Below the pieces are notes generated by a model, which was not told where the DNA came from, ran no database searches, and saw only the letters and a list, made by a program, of their open reading frames with translations. Of a stretch of DNA of 64,000 nt, positions 43,618 to 53,780 are shown one piece after another. How positions within the stretch are numbered: position 1 is the stretch's first letter; each line of letters starts with the position of its first letter. Source of the stretch: Dorea_A sp016295505. Lineage in GTDB: Bacteria; Bacillota; Clostridia; Lachnospirales; Lachnospiraceae. A program made the translations under genes and the position numbers. The stretch is from NCBI RefSeq assembly GCF_039832105.1, contig NZ_JBDOHS010000001.1:248001-312000 (forward strand), in the 5' to 3' direction.

Positions 43618-44846
43618 TAAAGAATTTTCTGAATCTCTATATCTTCCAGGCCTTCACTGGTGACCCACGTATAACCGGTATTCACCATGGCCTCATTTCC
43701 CATATCGAGTGCGGCTCTCGCAGCTGCAACGACAGTTGCGTAGCCCATTCCGAATGGGTTCTGGGCGATCAGCCCCACTACTTTTCCGTCAGACAGTGCT
43801 TCGACCTCCTCTTTACTTACGTCAAATCCTACCACCTGAACCTGGTCTGACATTTCATTGCGCTCCAGTCCGTCAAGTGCCAGAAGCAGGGCATCTCCAT
43901 TAGCGGCAAAACATCCCCTGATATCAGGATTTTTTGCAAATATATAATCTACAACATCGTCCTCCGTAATCTCTTCCGGACTGACTTCTTCCTGTGCTGC
44001 CGTATTCTCAGTCGTATCTGCTTCTAACTGATACGTTCCTGCATTGATCTCAGCGGCAATCGTCTGCTGCATCTCTCCCAGCTGATCCATATGATATACG
44101 CTGACCACCGACATATTTGGATGATTCGTCTGGATCTCTTCCGTAAATGCTCTTTCACGGGCGAGCGCCGCCATAGATTTGGAATCCTGTACAAACAGAA
44201 CCACTTCTCCTTCATCGCCAACTGCTTCTGCAAGCTTTACGGCCGCTTCTCTGGCCGCCGCCTCATTGTCCGTTGAAACGGTTGCCATCACCCCCTGATA
44301 ATCGCTTCCGGAGTCAAACGCCACGATCGGAATATCATTATCTGCAGCCATATCAAACTGTACTTCACACGCCTTTGCATCTGCAATAGAGATTCCAACA
44401 GCAATCGGAGATCTGTCGATATCCAGTTCCTCATCCAGAATATTCACCTGCTCATCTACATCATCTGCAACTTCCGGTGCATTATAGGATGCTTTCACCT
44501 TATCCTTGCCTTCATAACCCAGATTCGCATTGATATCGGCCACTGCCTGAAGTACTCCTTTTTCCACCTCATCCCAGTAAGCGCTTCCTTTTGCTTTCCC
44601 GATGATGGATATATAAGAACCTTTTTCCAGGTTCAGTCCATCTACATTGTTGTAAGCCGCCGGCTCTATCAGATTCAGCTTCCCCTGATATTCTTTCTCT
44701 TCCTTTTCCACATTCTGTTCTTCTTTGAGCTTCTTTTCTTCCTCGGTTTCCTGCGGTGCTGACTGACAAGCACTGACAAGCATCATGGCACTCAGCAGGA
44801 CTGCTATCATTCTGCTTTTCCTTTTCATTCTCAATAATTCTCCCAC
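43614..44846 (-). CDS. Sugar-type periplasmic-binding lipoprotein, orphan
   Basis: 410 residues. Lipoprotein signal with lipobox LVSAC (Cys near 26), an acidic linker (EETEEEKKLKEEQNVEKEEK) and a type 1 periplasmic-binding fold (SYISIIGKAKGSAYWDEVEKG...PIVAFDSGSD...FAANGDALLLALDG). This is the ribose/galactose-binding class of ABC transporters or two-component sensors. No permease or ATPase gene is adjacent, which hints at a sensor role, perhaps with the two-component system facing it; that link is inference. Confidence 0.87.
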   Translation of the reverse strand: MGELLRMKRKSRMIAVLLSAMMLVSACQSAPQETEEEKKLKEEQNVEKEEKEYQGKLNLIEPAAYNNVDGLNLEKGSYISIIGKAKGSAYWDEVEKGVLQAVADINANLGYEGKDKVKASYNAPEVADDVDEQVNILDEELDIDRSPIAVGISIADAKACEVQFDMAADNDIPIVAFDSGSDYQGVMATVSTDNEAAAREAAVKLAEAVGDEGEVVLFVQDSKSMAALARERAFTEEIQTNHPNMSVVSVYHMDQLGEMQQTIAAEINAGTYQLEADTTENTAAQEEVSPEEITEDDVVDYIFAKNPDIRGCFAANGDALLLALDGLERNEMSDQVQVVGFDVSKEEVEALSDGKVVGLIAQNPFGMGYATVVAAARAALDMGNEAMVNTGYTWVTSEGLEDIEIQKILY

Positions 44847-45101
44847 ATTTTTTGTTCTTATTCTTAACCTGCAAACGGTCTGTTTTCATATTGCCTCAAT
44901 ACACTATACACCAAAACGGTGAAAATTTGTTGAAATTTTTCTTAATTTTTCATACCATTTTCTACATTAATCCGGTTTTCTGTATCATCTGTATCTTCAA
45001 AAATGCACTGTCTCCTCTTGTATATTTTCACGTTTTGTATTATCATGTGTATAGACTTAATTCGTTTATGTCTATTTATACGAAAAAGGAGGGTACATAC
45101 T

Positions 45102-45272
45102 ATGGCACACGTAATTAGTGATGAATGTGTAAGCTGCGGTTCTTGCGAAGCTGAATGTCCAGTAGGAGCTATCTCTCAGGGAGCAGATCATTACGAAATC
45201 GATGCTGACGCTTGCGTAGATTGTGGCGCATGTGCTGCTCAGTGTCCAACAGGAGCTATCTCTGAAGGCTAG
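45102..45272 (+). CDS. 2x[4Fe-4S] ferredoxin
   Basis: 56 residues from the ATG at 45,102 (AAAGGAGGG upstream; a longer frame begins earlier). Two CxxCxxCxxxCP clusters: CVSCGSCEAECP (~9-20) and CVDCGACAAQCP (~38-49), the clostridial-type low-potential ferredoxin. It carries electrons in fermentative metabolism. Followed by a clear terminator. Confidence 0.95.
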   Translation: MAHVISDECVSCGSCEAECPVGAISQGADHYEIDADACVDCGACAAQCPTGAISEG

Positions 45273-45297
45273 TCATATGAGAAAAGCAATTTAAAAG

Positions 45298-45333
45298 TAC
45301 ACTGCATGGATTCTCTGTGCAGTGTATTTTTTT
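45298..45333 (+). terminator. Terminator after the ferredoxin gene
   Basis: TACACTGCA/TGCAGTGTA, 9-bp stem followed by seven T. Confidence 0.9.
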
Positions 45334-45435
45334 AATATTTTTATATTTCCGACGTGTTCTGACGTATTTCCCATATTCGCATGTGGTATGATACACCTGT
45401 CCAGAGGACAACCATCAACAAGGGGGTATAGAGTA

Positions 45436-45795
45436 ATGGGTAATAATGCATTAGAACAGCTCAAACGCGAAACCAAAGATGATGTCAGACTATACAACTG
45501 CATCAAAGAACTCTACGAACAGGGTGTGCCCTTCAATGAACTGAAAGCACTGATCCCGGACATCCGAAGAACCAGAGAACAGCTGTACATCAAACGCATG
45601 CTTGAGAACAACAATGAAGTGCTTCTTTCTATGATCAGTAAAGAAATGTCCTTTCTTCTGGATGCAAAAGAACGCCAGCAGGAAGAAGAATTCAAAAAAC
45701 TGGACCAGCTTATCCGCCAGCAGCAATCCTTCCGGAAGTCTGCGGCGTCAGCCGGTCCCATAAAAAAGTTAAAACAGCTATTCCTGCCTGCTTAA
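45436..45795 (+). CDS. Conserved-looking helical protein, unknown function
   Basis: 119 residues from the ATG at 45,436 (AGGGGG upstream); the frame is open further left without good starts. Entirely helical: LEQLKRETKDDVRLYNCIKE, then a coiled region rich in Glu/Gln (DAKERQQEEEFKKLDQLIRQ) and a basic tail. No signal or metal motif. It converges on dnaB, overlapping its 3' end by 18 bases. Family not recognised. Confidence 0.65.
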   Translation: MGNNALEQLKRETKDDVRLYNCIKELYEQGVPFNELKALIPDIRRTREQLYIKRMLENNNEVLLSMISKEMSFLLDAKERQQEEEFKKLDQLIRQQQSFRKSAASAGPIKKLKQLFLPA

Positions 45796-47118
45796 GTTGG
45801 CAAACTTTGTATATTCGCCAAGCCAGGCCAGATTAACGGTCCCAACAGGGCCGTTTCTTTGTTTTGCAATGATAATCTCAGCCTGTTTCTTGAATTCAGA
45901 ATCCTTATTGTAATACTCATCACGATAGATAAACATTACCACATCGGCATCCTGCTCGATCGCACCGGATTCCCTGAGGTCAGAAAGCATCGGCCGCTTA
46001 TCCGGTCTGCTTTCCACTGCACGACTTAACTGCGACAGCGCAATGACGGGAACATTCAACTCTCTTGCCAGCCCCTTCAATGCACGGGAGATCTCCGATA
46101 TCTCCTGTTGACGGGATTCAGAGCTTCTTCCTACACTTCCCGTCATCAGCTGCAGGTAGTCGATGATTATAATGTCAAGCCCATGCTCCAGCTTGTATTT
46201 TCTACACTTGGAACGAAGTTCTGAGATCGAGATTCCCGGTGTATCGTCAATGATCAGCTTCGATTTTCCGATCACACCTGCTCCCTCTATCAGCTTTTCC
46301 CAGTCAGAATCCTTCATATTACCGGTTCGAAGCGATTGTGCATCTACCTGCGATTCCAGTGAGAACAGACGATTTACGAGCTGTTCCTTCGACATCTCCA
46401 GACTGAATATGGCGACTGCTTTATTCTTCTTAAATGCAACATATTGTGCAATATTCAGTACAAAAGCCGTCTTTCCCATGGAAGGTCTCGCAGCAACCAG
46501 GATCAGGTCAGAGGGCTGCAGTCCGGATAATTTGTAATCCAGATCTATAAATCCTGTCGGAATTCCAGTCACTGTTCCTTTGTTTTTAGACGCCTTTTCG
46601 ATTCGCTCCAGAGCATTCATGACAACCTGTCGGATCGGAACGTAGTCACCTGTGTTTCTTCGCTGAAGAAGTTCAAATACCGACTTCTCTGTATTCTCCA
46701 GAATTGCTTCCAGCGGTTCTTTTCCTGCATAGCAGGTATTCGCAATCTCTTCATTCAAACGAATCAGCTTTCGCATCAGAGACTTCTCTGCAACGATCTC
46801 CGCATAGTATTTTACATTTGCAGAGGTTGGAACTGCTGTTACAAGATCTTTCACAAATTCAAGGCTTGCGATCTCTGCAGGAACATCTTTCTCTTTCAGC
46901 CGTTCCTGCAGCGTAATCAGATCCACCGGTTTTCCCTCATTAAACAGTTCCACCATGGAATCAAAGATGACTCCATAGGCACTCTGATAAAAATCGGCAC
47001 CGCTTACGATCTCCGCCGCTGTCATTATGGCATCCTTGTCCATCAGCATGGCACCTACAACAGACTGTTCCGCTTCCACGCTATGGGGCATGACTCTCTT
47101 TATAAGTGCCTCTTCCAC
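45778..47118 (-). CDS. dnaB: Replicative DNA helicase DnaB
   Basis: 446 residues. N-terminal DnaB domain (1-115, PHSVEAEQSVVGAML), then the RecA-type core with Walker A ARPSMGKTAF near 208, ATPase/arginine-finger region IIIDYLQLM near 315 and QLSRAVESRPDKRPMLSDLRESGAIEQDADVV split in two blocks near 365. Hexameric 5'-3' helicase at the replication fork. Typical length. Genes in the order gdpP, rplI, dnaB, as in many Firmicutes. Confidence 0.96.
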   Translation of the reverse strand: MEEALIKRVMPHSVEAEQSVVGAMLMDKDAIMTAAEIVSGADFYQSAYGVIFDSMVELFNEGKPVDLITLQERLKEKDVPAEIASLEFVKDLVTAVPTSANVKYYAEIVAEKSLMRKLIRLNEEIANTCYAGKEPLEAILENTEKSVFELLQRRNTGDYVPIRQVVMNALERIEKASKNKGTVTGIPTGFIDLDYKLSGLQPSDLILVAARPSMGKTAFVLNIAQYVAFKKNKAVAIFSLEMSKEQLVNRLFSLESQVDAQSLRTGNMKDSDWEKLIEGAGVIGKSKLIIDDTPGISISELRSKCRKYKLEHGLDIIIIDYLQLMTGSVGRSSESRQQEISEISRALKGLARELNVPVIALSQLSRAVESRPDKRPMLSDLRESGAIEQDADVVMFIYRDEYYNKDSEFKKQAEIIIAKQRNGPVGTVNLAWLGEYTKFANLSRQE

Positions 47119-47131
47119 GCCTTATCTCCTC

Positions 47132-47581
47132 CTAAGCTTCCTCTGTTACAACTACTTTCAGGTCTGCTGTTACCTTCGGATGCAGTTTGATTGGAACATT
47201 ATGTGTTCCGAGAGTCTTTATTGTCTCCTTCAGCTGTACTTTTTTCTTATCAATCTCGAGACCAAGCTGCGCTTTTACTTCTTCTGCTATCTCTTTGGAA
47301 GATACAGAACCAAATGCTTTTCCGCCTTCTCCCATCTTAATGGCAACTTCAATCTTTCCTGCCTCAATCTTCTTTCCAAGCGCCGCTGCCTCTTCATACT
47401 GCTGCTGTGCGATCTTGTCATCATTCGCCTTTTTCAGTTTCAGATCGTTCAGATTCTTTCCGTTTGCTTCCAGACCTTTCTTTTTCTTTAAGATAAAGTT
47501 TCTTGCATATCCATCACTTACCTCAACAATATCGCCTTTTTTTCCAAGCGCTTTAACGTCTTCTGTCAATATTACTTTCAT
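47132..47581 (-). CDS. rplI: 50S ribosomal protein L9
   Basis: 149 residues. MKVILTEDVKALGKKGDIVE and GYARNFI are the L9 signature; long central helix and C-terminal domain follow. Length is normal. Lies one base from gdpP and 13 from dnaB, same operon. Confidence 0.97.
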   Translation of the reverse strand: MKVILTEDVKALGKKGDIVEVSDGYARNFILKKKKGLEANGKNLNDLKLKKANDDKIAQQQYEEAAALGKKIEAGKIEVAIKMGEGGKAFGSVSSKEIAEEVKAQLGLEIDKKKVQLKETIKTLGTHNVPIKLHPKVTADLKVVVTEEA

Positions 47582-47582
47582 T

Positions 47583-49655
47583 CTAGATGTCTCCTCCTCC
47601 TATCATATCATCAATCACCTGTTTCAGACACGCAACTGCCTCATCCATATCCGTATGATTAAACTGGGCTCCGGACGCATTCATATGTCCTCCTCCTCCC
47701 AGACGTTCCATAATAATCTGAACATTCACCTCATCGATTGAACGCGCACTGACATAAATTCTTCCATTATACTCCGTAAGGACAAACGAAGCCTTCACTT
47801 CATTAATATCCAGAAGCTCATTGGCTGCCTGCGCTCCGATAATGGTTGGACTTTCTATGTGGAGGTTTACACCTTTTGCGATTGCAAACCGGTTGTAATA
47901 CACCTCAGCACTGCTGATAATCTCAGCCTTTGCTCTGTACGATTCCATGTCATCACGGAACAGCTTGCGCACAAGTGTAATATCAGCACCACATCTTCGC
48001 AGAAACGCCGCCGCTTCAAAGGTACGAACACCGGTACGGTTCACAAAATTATTGGTATCGATCATAATTCCTGCATAAAGGCTGCTAGCCTCAATCTTCG
48101 GAATCTTAATCCCATCCACAATATACTGCAGTACTTCCGATACCATCTCACATGCAGATGATGCATACGGCTCAATATAGGAAAGCAGCGCATTGTCTAT
48201 ATTATCACTGCTTTGCCTGTGATGGTCAAGTACTACTATCGTTTTTGTCTTTTTCAGAAGCTCTTCGCATTCCGTCATCTGCGGGCGGTTGGTATCTACG
48301 ACCACCACCATGGAATTCTCATCCGCCATATCGATTGCCTGCGCAGATGTAAGGAACAGCTCTTCCGGATAATCCGGATCCTTTTCAAACAATTCATACA
48401 ACGGACGTAAGGACGCTGACACCTCATTGATCACAATGTACGCTCTCTTTTCCAGTGCTGCTGCCGCGCGATAGATTCCCATCGCTGCTCCAAATGCATC
48501 CACATCGGTAAGCTTATGTCCCATAACAAAGATCTTGTCTTTGACGGTAATGAATTCTCTGAGTGCTTCCGCTTTTACACGGGCTTTTACACGGGTATTT
48601 TTGGAAGTCTGTTCACGCTTTCCTCCAAAGTAAGTCACCCCGCGGCAATCCTTGATTACAGCCTGATCCCCGCCTCTTGCCAGAGCAAGATCGATTGCAA
48701 CACGTGCATAGTTATAGCTCTGCGCATAAGACTCGCTGCTGAGTCCAAGGCCGATACTTAAAGTAGCCGGGATTCCGTTTCCGATATTGACATTCTTCAC
48801 ATCCTCAAGCAGAGAAAACTTATCCTCCTCCAGCTCTTTAAAATATGACTTTTTAATAGCAATAAAATACTTGTCATTCTCAAGCTTTTTGACGATACCA
48901 TCTACTTTGGCAATATACTTATTGATCTTTCTGTCGACAAGCGCGATCAAAAGAGACTGGCGTACTTCCTCCACACTGTCAATCACTTCATCGTAATTAT
49001 CAATATAGATCAGTCCGGCGACCATTCTCTGCTCTTCATTTTCCCGGAGTGCCTTATTCAGATTTGTCACATCCTTCAGATATACCGCTATGAAATACTC
49101 TTTTTCCTTTGGCATCTCCATAAGCGGCTCCATCTCGCTGAATCCCTCCACCGAGATCTTTCTGAGCTCAGCTTCATACTCCTTGTCCTCATAGTACACA
49201 TCCATAAGTACTTTTTCGTCGGGATTTTTCGGGAAAATACTTTTATTCAGTTCCGGAATATACTTGCTGATGTACGCCTCTCCCTTCGGCTTCCCACCCA
49301 GGATCGCCTCAAACTGATCGTTCATCCACAATGCTTTTCCATCATCCAGAAGAATTGCATAAGGCACAGCCAGTTCCCAAAGCAGCGTATTCTGGATAAT
49401 TCCATACTGGGCAGCAAATTCCACCAGATCTTTCATGATGATAGACTTACTGTAAAAGTACAAAACTGCTATCATGGCAATATAGATCAATACAAACACC
49501 AGCATCAAAAGTCCGGCGTTTCTGTCAATCTCATAGATCCAGATATTCATTGCCATAAGGAGCAATGCCATGATTGCCGGCCATTGTATATACAGCTTCA
49601 GCTGTCCCTTCAGCTTAAACCGTACCTTTCCCTCTTCTTTTTTCTTTTCTACCAT
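47583..49655 (-). CDS. gdpP: c-di-AMP phosphodiesterase GdpP (DHH family)
   Basis: 690 residues. Two membrane helices (~20-65), a degenerate PAS (80-160), a degenerate GGDEF domain (200-330) and a DHH/DHHA1 phosphoesterase (350-690) with GHKLTDVDAFGAAMG, VVVVDTN, LDHHRQS and GGGGHMNASGAQ. It degrades cyclic di-AMP, controlling cell-wall and osmotic balance. The order with rplI and dnaB is typical. Confidence 0.94.
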   Translation of the reverse strand: MVEKKKEEGKVRFKLKGQLKLYIQWPAIMALLLMAMNIWIYEIDRNAGLLMLVFVLIYIAMIAVLYFYSKSIIMKDLVEFAAQYGIIQNTLLWELAVPYAILLDDGKALWMNDQFEAILGGKPKGEAYISKYIPELNKSIFPKNPDEKVLMDVYYEDKEYEAELRKISVEGFSEMEPLMEMPKEKEYFIAVYLKDVTNLNKALRENEEQRMVAGLIYIDNYDEVIDSVEEVRQSLLIALVDRKINKYIAKVDGIVKKLENDKYFIAIKKSYFKELEEDKFSLLEDVKNVNIGNGIPATLSIGLGLSSESYAQSYNYARVAIDLALARGGDQAVIKDCRGVTYFGGKREQTSKNTRVKARVKAEALREFITVKDKIFVMGHKLTDVDAFGAAMGIYRAAAALEKRAYIVINEVSASLRPLYELFEKDPDYPEELFLTSAQAIDMADENSMVVVVDTNRPQMTECEELLKKTKTIVVLDHHRQSSDNIDNALLSYIEPYASSACEMVSEVLQYIVDGIKIPKIEASSLYAGIMIDTNNFVNRTGVRTFEAAAFLRRCGADITLVRKLFRDDMESYRAKAEIISSAEVYYNRFAIAKGVNLHIESPTIIGAQAANELLDINEVKASFVLTEYNGRIYVSARSIDEVNVQIIMERLGGGGHMNASGAQFNHTDMDEAVACLKQVIDDMIGGGDI

Positions 49656-49767
49656 AACCTCGCCTCAAAATTCTTGTTTGATCAAAAACGCCTCACACGT
49701 TTTTGAAACACTATGTTCCCAACTATGCATTTAGAGTCATTATATCACCTTTTTTGCGAAAATAAAA

Positions 49768-49808
49768 GACGGGAAATCCCATACTTTCTATCGGTGCAAT
49801 TTCCCGTC
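49768..49808 (-). terminator. Terminator after galE
   Basis: GACGGGAAAT/ATTTCCCGTC, 10-bp stem followed on the minus strand by TTTTATTTT. Confidence 0.85.
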
Positions 49809-49838
49809 TTTTTCCTTCGTATTTCTGTATTTTATTAA

Positions 49839-50858
49839 TTATTCATCATAACCATTCGGATTCTGGGACTGCCATCTCCAGGTATCCTCACACATCTCTT
49901 CCAGTCCGCGCTCCGCTTTCCATCCAAGCACTTGTGCTGCTTTCGAAGGATCTGCATAACACATGTCAATATCTCCGGCCCGTCTTGGTTTGATCTCATA
50001 CGGAATCTCTTTTCCGCAGGCCTTACCGAACGCCTTTACCATATCCAGCACGGAATAGCCCACACCCGTTCCGAGATTGATGATATCCAGCCCCGGATTG
50101 GTAAATATATAATTGATTGCTTTCACATGTCCGATCGCAAGGTCTACCACATGGATATAGTCACGTACACCCGTTCCGTCAGGTGTATCATAGTCATTGC
50201 CAAACACACCCAGCTTTTCAAGTTTGCCAACTGCAACCTGTGAGATATAAGGCATCAGGTTGTTTGGAATTCCCTTTGGATCCTCTCCGATCCTTCCGCT
50301 TTTATGTGCCCCAACCGGATTAAAATAACGAAGCAGGATCACATTCATATCCGGGTTTGCCTTCTGCACATCCGTCATGATCTGTTCCATCATAGATTTG
50401 GTCCATCCATATGGATTGGTACACTGTCCCTTCGGGCATGCTTCCGTAATCGGAATCTCCTCCGGGCTTCCGTATACTGTTGCAGACGAACTGAACACGA
50501 TATTCTTCACTCCTGTCTGCTTCATTACATCCATCAGGGTCAGTGTTCCGGTTATATTATTACGGTAGTATTCCAATGGCTTACGAACAGATTCACCTAC
50601 TGCTTTCAGAGCCGCACAGTGAATGACCGCATCAATTCCTTCCGCTTCAAACATCGCCTTCAAAGCAGCTTCATCCATTACATCGCCCTCATAAAAAGCA
50701 ACCTCTTTTCCGGTGAGTTCTTCTACTCTTCTGACAGACTCTCTGGATGAATTACAGAGGTTATCATATACAACCACCTCATATCCTTCATTCAAAAGCT
50801 CTACTGCTGTATGACTTCCTATGTAACCGGCTCCTCCGGTAATCAATATCTTCGCCAT
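49839..50858 (-). CDS. galE: UDP-glucose 4-epimerase
   Basis: 339 residues. NAD-binding GGAGYIGSH near 8, catalytic YGWTK near 150 with SSSATVYG before it, and the C-terminal substrate region RAGDIDMCYADPSKA. It interconverts UDP-galactose and UDP-glucose (and probably the N-acetyl forms). Downstream of a NahK-like kinase and a sugar-nucleotide transferase, it completes a route from free hexosamine or galactose to UDP sugars. Confidence 0.95.
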   Translation of the reverse strand: MAKILITGGAGYIGSHTAVELLNEGYEVVVYDNLCNSSRESVRRVEELTGKEVAFYEGDVMDEAALKAMFEAEGIDAVIHCAALKAVGESVRKPLEYYRNNITGTLTLMDVMKQTGVKNIVFSSSATVYGSPEEIPITEACPKGQCTNPYGWTKSMMEQIMTDVQKANPDMNVILLRYFNPVGAHKSGRIGEDPKGIPNNLMPYISQVAVGKLEKLGVFGNDYDTPDGTGVRDYIHVVDLAIGHVKAINYIFTNPGLDIINLGTGVGYSVLDMVKAFGKACGKEIPYEIKPRRAGDIDMCYADPSKAAQVLGWKAERGLEEMCEDTWRWQSQNPNGYDE

Positions 50859-50869
50859 GCTTCTACCTC

Positions 50870-51988
50870 CTAGATGTTACTGTATTTTTTAATAATCTCC
50901 TGCATAGTATACCACTTTTTCTCCATATCTTCAACCAGCTTGAACTGTGTACGGCATCTGTCCAGGTTCTGGTTTTCGCGGTGTATCTTAAAATAAATAT
51001 CCCCCTGAAGATAATCCGTCAGGAAACGCATTCCACATTCATAGGTCATGACCTTTGCTCCCATCGGCATCAGTTCAATCTCCTTTTTTGTGAGCTGTCC
51101 GCCGCATCCTTCGATAAATCCCTTTGCGTACAGTTCAAACAGTTCCATACTGCAGGATACCTTACTCAGATCCTGCTCATCTTCTGCAGCGGTACTGGCA
51201 CCAAATCTGATCGAATCGCCAAAGTCATTCATTGCAAGTCCCGGCATAACCGTATCCAGATCGATCACACAGACTCCTTTTCCGGTCTTGTCATCAATCA
51301 TGATATTATTCAGCTTGGTATCATTATGGGTAACACGCAGCGGCACTTCTCCTCTTTCCATCAGCTCTGAAAAATAATTGGCTACATCTTCCCTCTCCAG
51401 AACAAACTGTATTTCTTTCTGCACGTATGCCGCTCTTCCCATCACATCTTCTTCCACCGCTTTTTTAAATACCGCGAACCTTGCTCTGGTATCATGAAAT
51501 CCTTCTATGATCTCATGAAGGGTATCTGCCGGATAATCTGCAAGCAGACACTGAAACTTTCCAAATGCAACTCCACTTTCATAAAAGTGTTCCGGATTTT
51601 CCACCTGGTCATAGCTGGTTGCATTGGTAATAAATTTATAAGATCTCCAGTAATCTCCGCAGGAATCCACATAATACGGTTTTCCATCGACCGCAGGGAT
51701 GATATTCAATGTTTCCCGTTCCGGATCTCCTCCGTTTTCAATGATCTTCTTTCGAAGAAAAGAAGTAACTCCGACAATATTTTCCATCAATTCTATCGGT
51801 TTTTTGAACGTCTTCGTGTTCATTCTCTGAAGGATCACTTTCACCTGACCCATATCTGCAATATCAAATACCAGCAGATACGTGTCGTTAATATGTCCGC
51901 TTCCGTACGGACATTCTTTCACCAAAATCCCCTCATATTGAAAATGTGCGATTACCTCATCTCTCTGTTTTCTTGTCACGTGAGCCAT
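50870..51988 (-). CDS. Sugar 1-kinase of the phosphotransferase (NahK-like) family
   Basis: 372 residues from the ATG at 51,988 that overlaps the stop of the previous gene. Fold of the aminoglycoside/choline kinase superfamily: GSGHINDTYLLVF near 30, THNDTKLNNIMIDD near 230 (catalytic HND) and VIDLDTVMPGLAMNDFGD (metal site). This matches N-acetylhexosamine 1-kinase from the lacto-N-biose/galacto-N-biose pathway, though a general kinase of this superfamily is possible. Placement between nucleotidyltransferase and galE supports that reading. Confidence 0.78.
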   Translation of the reverse strand: MAHVTRKQRDEVIAHFQYEGILVKECPYGSGHINDTYLLVFDIADMGQVKVILQRMNTKTFKKPIELMENIVGVTSFLRKKIIENGGDPERETLNIIPAVDGKPYYVDSCGDYWRSYKFITNATSYDQVENPEHFYESGVAFGKFQCLLADYPADTLHEIIEGFHDTRARFAVFKKAVEEDVMGRAAYVQKEIQFVLEREDVANYFSELMERGEVPLRVTHNDTKLNNIMIDDKTGKGVCVIDLDTVMPGLAMNDFGDSIRFGASTAAEDEQDLSKVSCSMELFELYAKGFIEGCGGQLTKKEIELMPMGAKVMTYECGMRFLTDYLQGDIYFKIHRENQNLDRCRTQFKLVEDMEKKWYTMQEIIKKYSNI

Positions 51989-52917
51989 TAGACTTCCTCC
52001 CACAGATGTTCGGGGTAACGGCCTTCCTCTTTCATTTTCCGAATTGCTGCTACAACCACCGGTTTATCTTCTTTATAGGTTACGCCATACCATTTATCCA
52101 CAGATGTAAGAACTGCAACCGTTGCTTTCTCCTCGCCCAGCAGATCACTGACAACTGCCGGAAGGAAATATTCACACTTCATAGGATTTGCCTTAAGTCC
52201 GTTATCAAGAAATCCCGGGAACCTGTCCCTGATCTCCTCCAGGATACTTCTCGTAAATCCCCACATATTCATGGAAACCGTCGTATCTGCCGGTACATAT
52301 GTCCATGTCTGTCCGTCATCTTCTGTATATGCGATTCCATCGTCGCGTTTTTCGATCCGTGTACGTTCATGAATCGCGATCAACTCTCCGTTTTCATTCA
52401 TATCACAGATTCCGCGGGCTACATGTCCGTTGTCCGTTACTGTATTTCCCAGATGATAACCGACCATTGTATACCTGTATTTATCATCATCCTCATGGGA
52501 TGCAAGATAATCATAGATCAGCCGGAAAGCTTCCTGTCCATAATAATCGTCTGCATTGATCACCGCAAACGGACCCTCGATCTGATCAATACAGCTGAGT
52601 ACCGCGTGTGCGGTTCCCCATGGTTTTACGCGTCCTTCCGGAACCTCATACCCTTCCGGAAGATCGGTAAGCTCCTGATATACGTACGAAACATCCATAT
52701 AGCGGGAAATTCTGTTTCCCACACGTTCTTTAAAATCCGCTTCCAATTCACGCTTGATGATAAAGATTACTTTTTCAAATCCTGCTCTTCTGGCATCATA
52801 CATGGAAAAATCCATAATGATATGTCCATCATCATCCACAGGATCGATCTGCTTTAATCCTCCATAACGACTTCCCATTCCTGCCGCCATAATGACTAAT
52901 ACTGGTTTTTTCATCAT
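51988..52917 (-). CDS. Sugar-phosphate nucleotidyltransferase
   Basis: 309 residues. NTP-binding start VLVIMAAGMGSRYGGLKQID, then KPWGTAHAVLSC and INADDYYG (metal-binding aspartates). It belongs to the nucleotidyltransferase group that makes UDP sugars from sugar 1-phosphates. In this position it would use the product of the NahK-like kinase. GGAGG upstream; the gene abuts the kinase. Confidence 0.82.
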   Translation of the reverse strand: MMKKPVLVIMAAGMGSRYGGLKQIDPVDDDGHIIMDFSMYDARRAGFEKVIFIIKRELEADFKERVGNRISRYMDVSYVYQELTDLPEGYEVPEGRVKPWGTAHAVLSCIDQIEGPFAVINADDYYGQEAFRLIYDYLASHEDDDKYRYTMVGYHLGNTVTDNGHVARGICDMNENGELIAIHERTRIEKRDDGIAYTEDDGQTWTYVPADTTVSMNMWGFTRSILEEIRDRFPGFLDNGLKANPMKCEYFLPAVVSDLLGEEKATVAVLTSVDKWYGVTYKEDKPVVVAAIRKMKEEGRYPEHLWEEV

Positions 52918-53022
52918 TCTACCTCCGGACTGTTAATTTAACTGAATTTCACTTATATTTATTGTATTACAAAGGGGCTTTAATTTCTTTATCTTATAGA
53001 ATTCTTAATTTGCACAATCCAC

Positions 53023-53754
53023 TTACCGGATTACTTCAGACAGAGCAGCTTCATCCGCAACCAGTGTCACATCATTGTGCATCTGAAGAATCGATGCCGG
53101 GACCTTCGGTGTCACCGGCCCGAAAAATGCCTTCTTCACAATCTCGGCCTTATCCTCACCACTTACAATGACCAGGATCTTCTTTGCATGCATGATCGTC
53201 TTGATTCCCATCGTATACGCCTGACGCGGAACCTCATCCGCTGAAGCAAAGAATCTCTTGTTGGCTTCAATGGTACGCTCCTGAAGATCCACGCAATGTG
53301 TTTCCTTCTCGAACGCTTCATCCGGTTCATTAAATCCGATATGTCCGTTGTGCCCAAGCCCAAGAAGCTGAAGATCAACCCCGCCAAGCGAATGAATCAA
53401 TTCTTCATATCTTCTGCATTCTTTCTCGCTGTCTGCCTCCATGCCGTTCGGAAGATGCGTGTTCACCGGGTTAATGTTCACCAGGTCGAAAAGATGTTGA
53501 TGCATAAAATAATAGTAACTCTGATCATTCGTTACCGGAAGGCCCTTATATTCATCCAGATTCACTGTTGTCACTTCCGAAAAATCAAGATCTCCCTTCC
53601 GATACCATTCGACCAGCTGCTCATAAGTACCGATCGGTGTGGATCCTGTTGCCAGACCCAGCACGCAATTTGGCTTCATAATCACCTGCGCCGATAAGAT
53701 ATTGGCAGCTTTTCTGCTCATCTCTTTGTAATTTGCTGCTTTGTAAATTTTCAT
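53023..53754 (-). CDS. nagB: Glucosamine-6-phosphate deaminase
   Basis: 243 residues. Motifs GLATGSTPIGTYEQLV near 34, TTVNLDEYKGL near 65 and LLGLGHNGHIGFNEPDEAF near 128 are diagnostic. It converts glucosamine-6-phosphate to fructose-6-phosphate and ammonia. Length is usual. Neighbouring sugar genes suggest use of host amino-sugar glycans. Confidence 0.96.
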   Translation of the reverse strand: MKIYKAANYKEMSRKAANILSAQVIMKPNCVLGLATGSTPIGTYEQLVEWYRKGDLDFSEVTTVNLDEYKGLPVTNDQSYYYFMHQHLFDLVNINPVNTHLPNGMEADSEKECRRYEELIHSLGGVDLQLLGLGHNGHIGFNEPDEAFEKETHCVDLQERTIEANKRFFASADEVPRQAYTMGIKTIMHAKKILVIVSGEDKAEIVKKAFFGPVTPKVPASILQMHNDVTLVADEAALSEVIR

Positions 53755-53780
53755 AAAACGTTACCTCCCAAATCTGCTCC

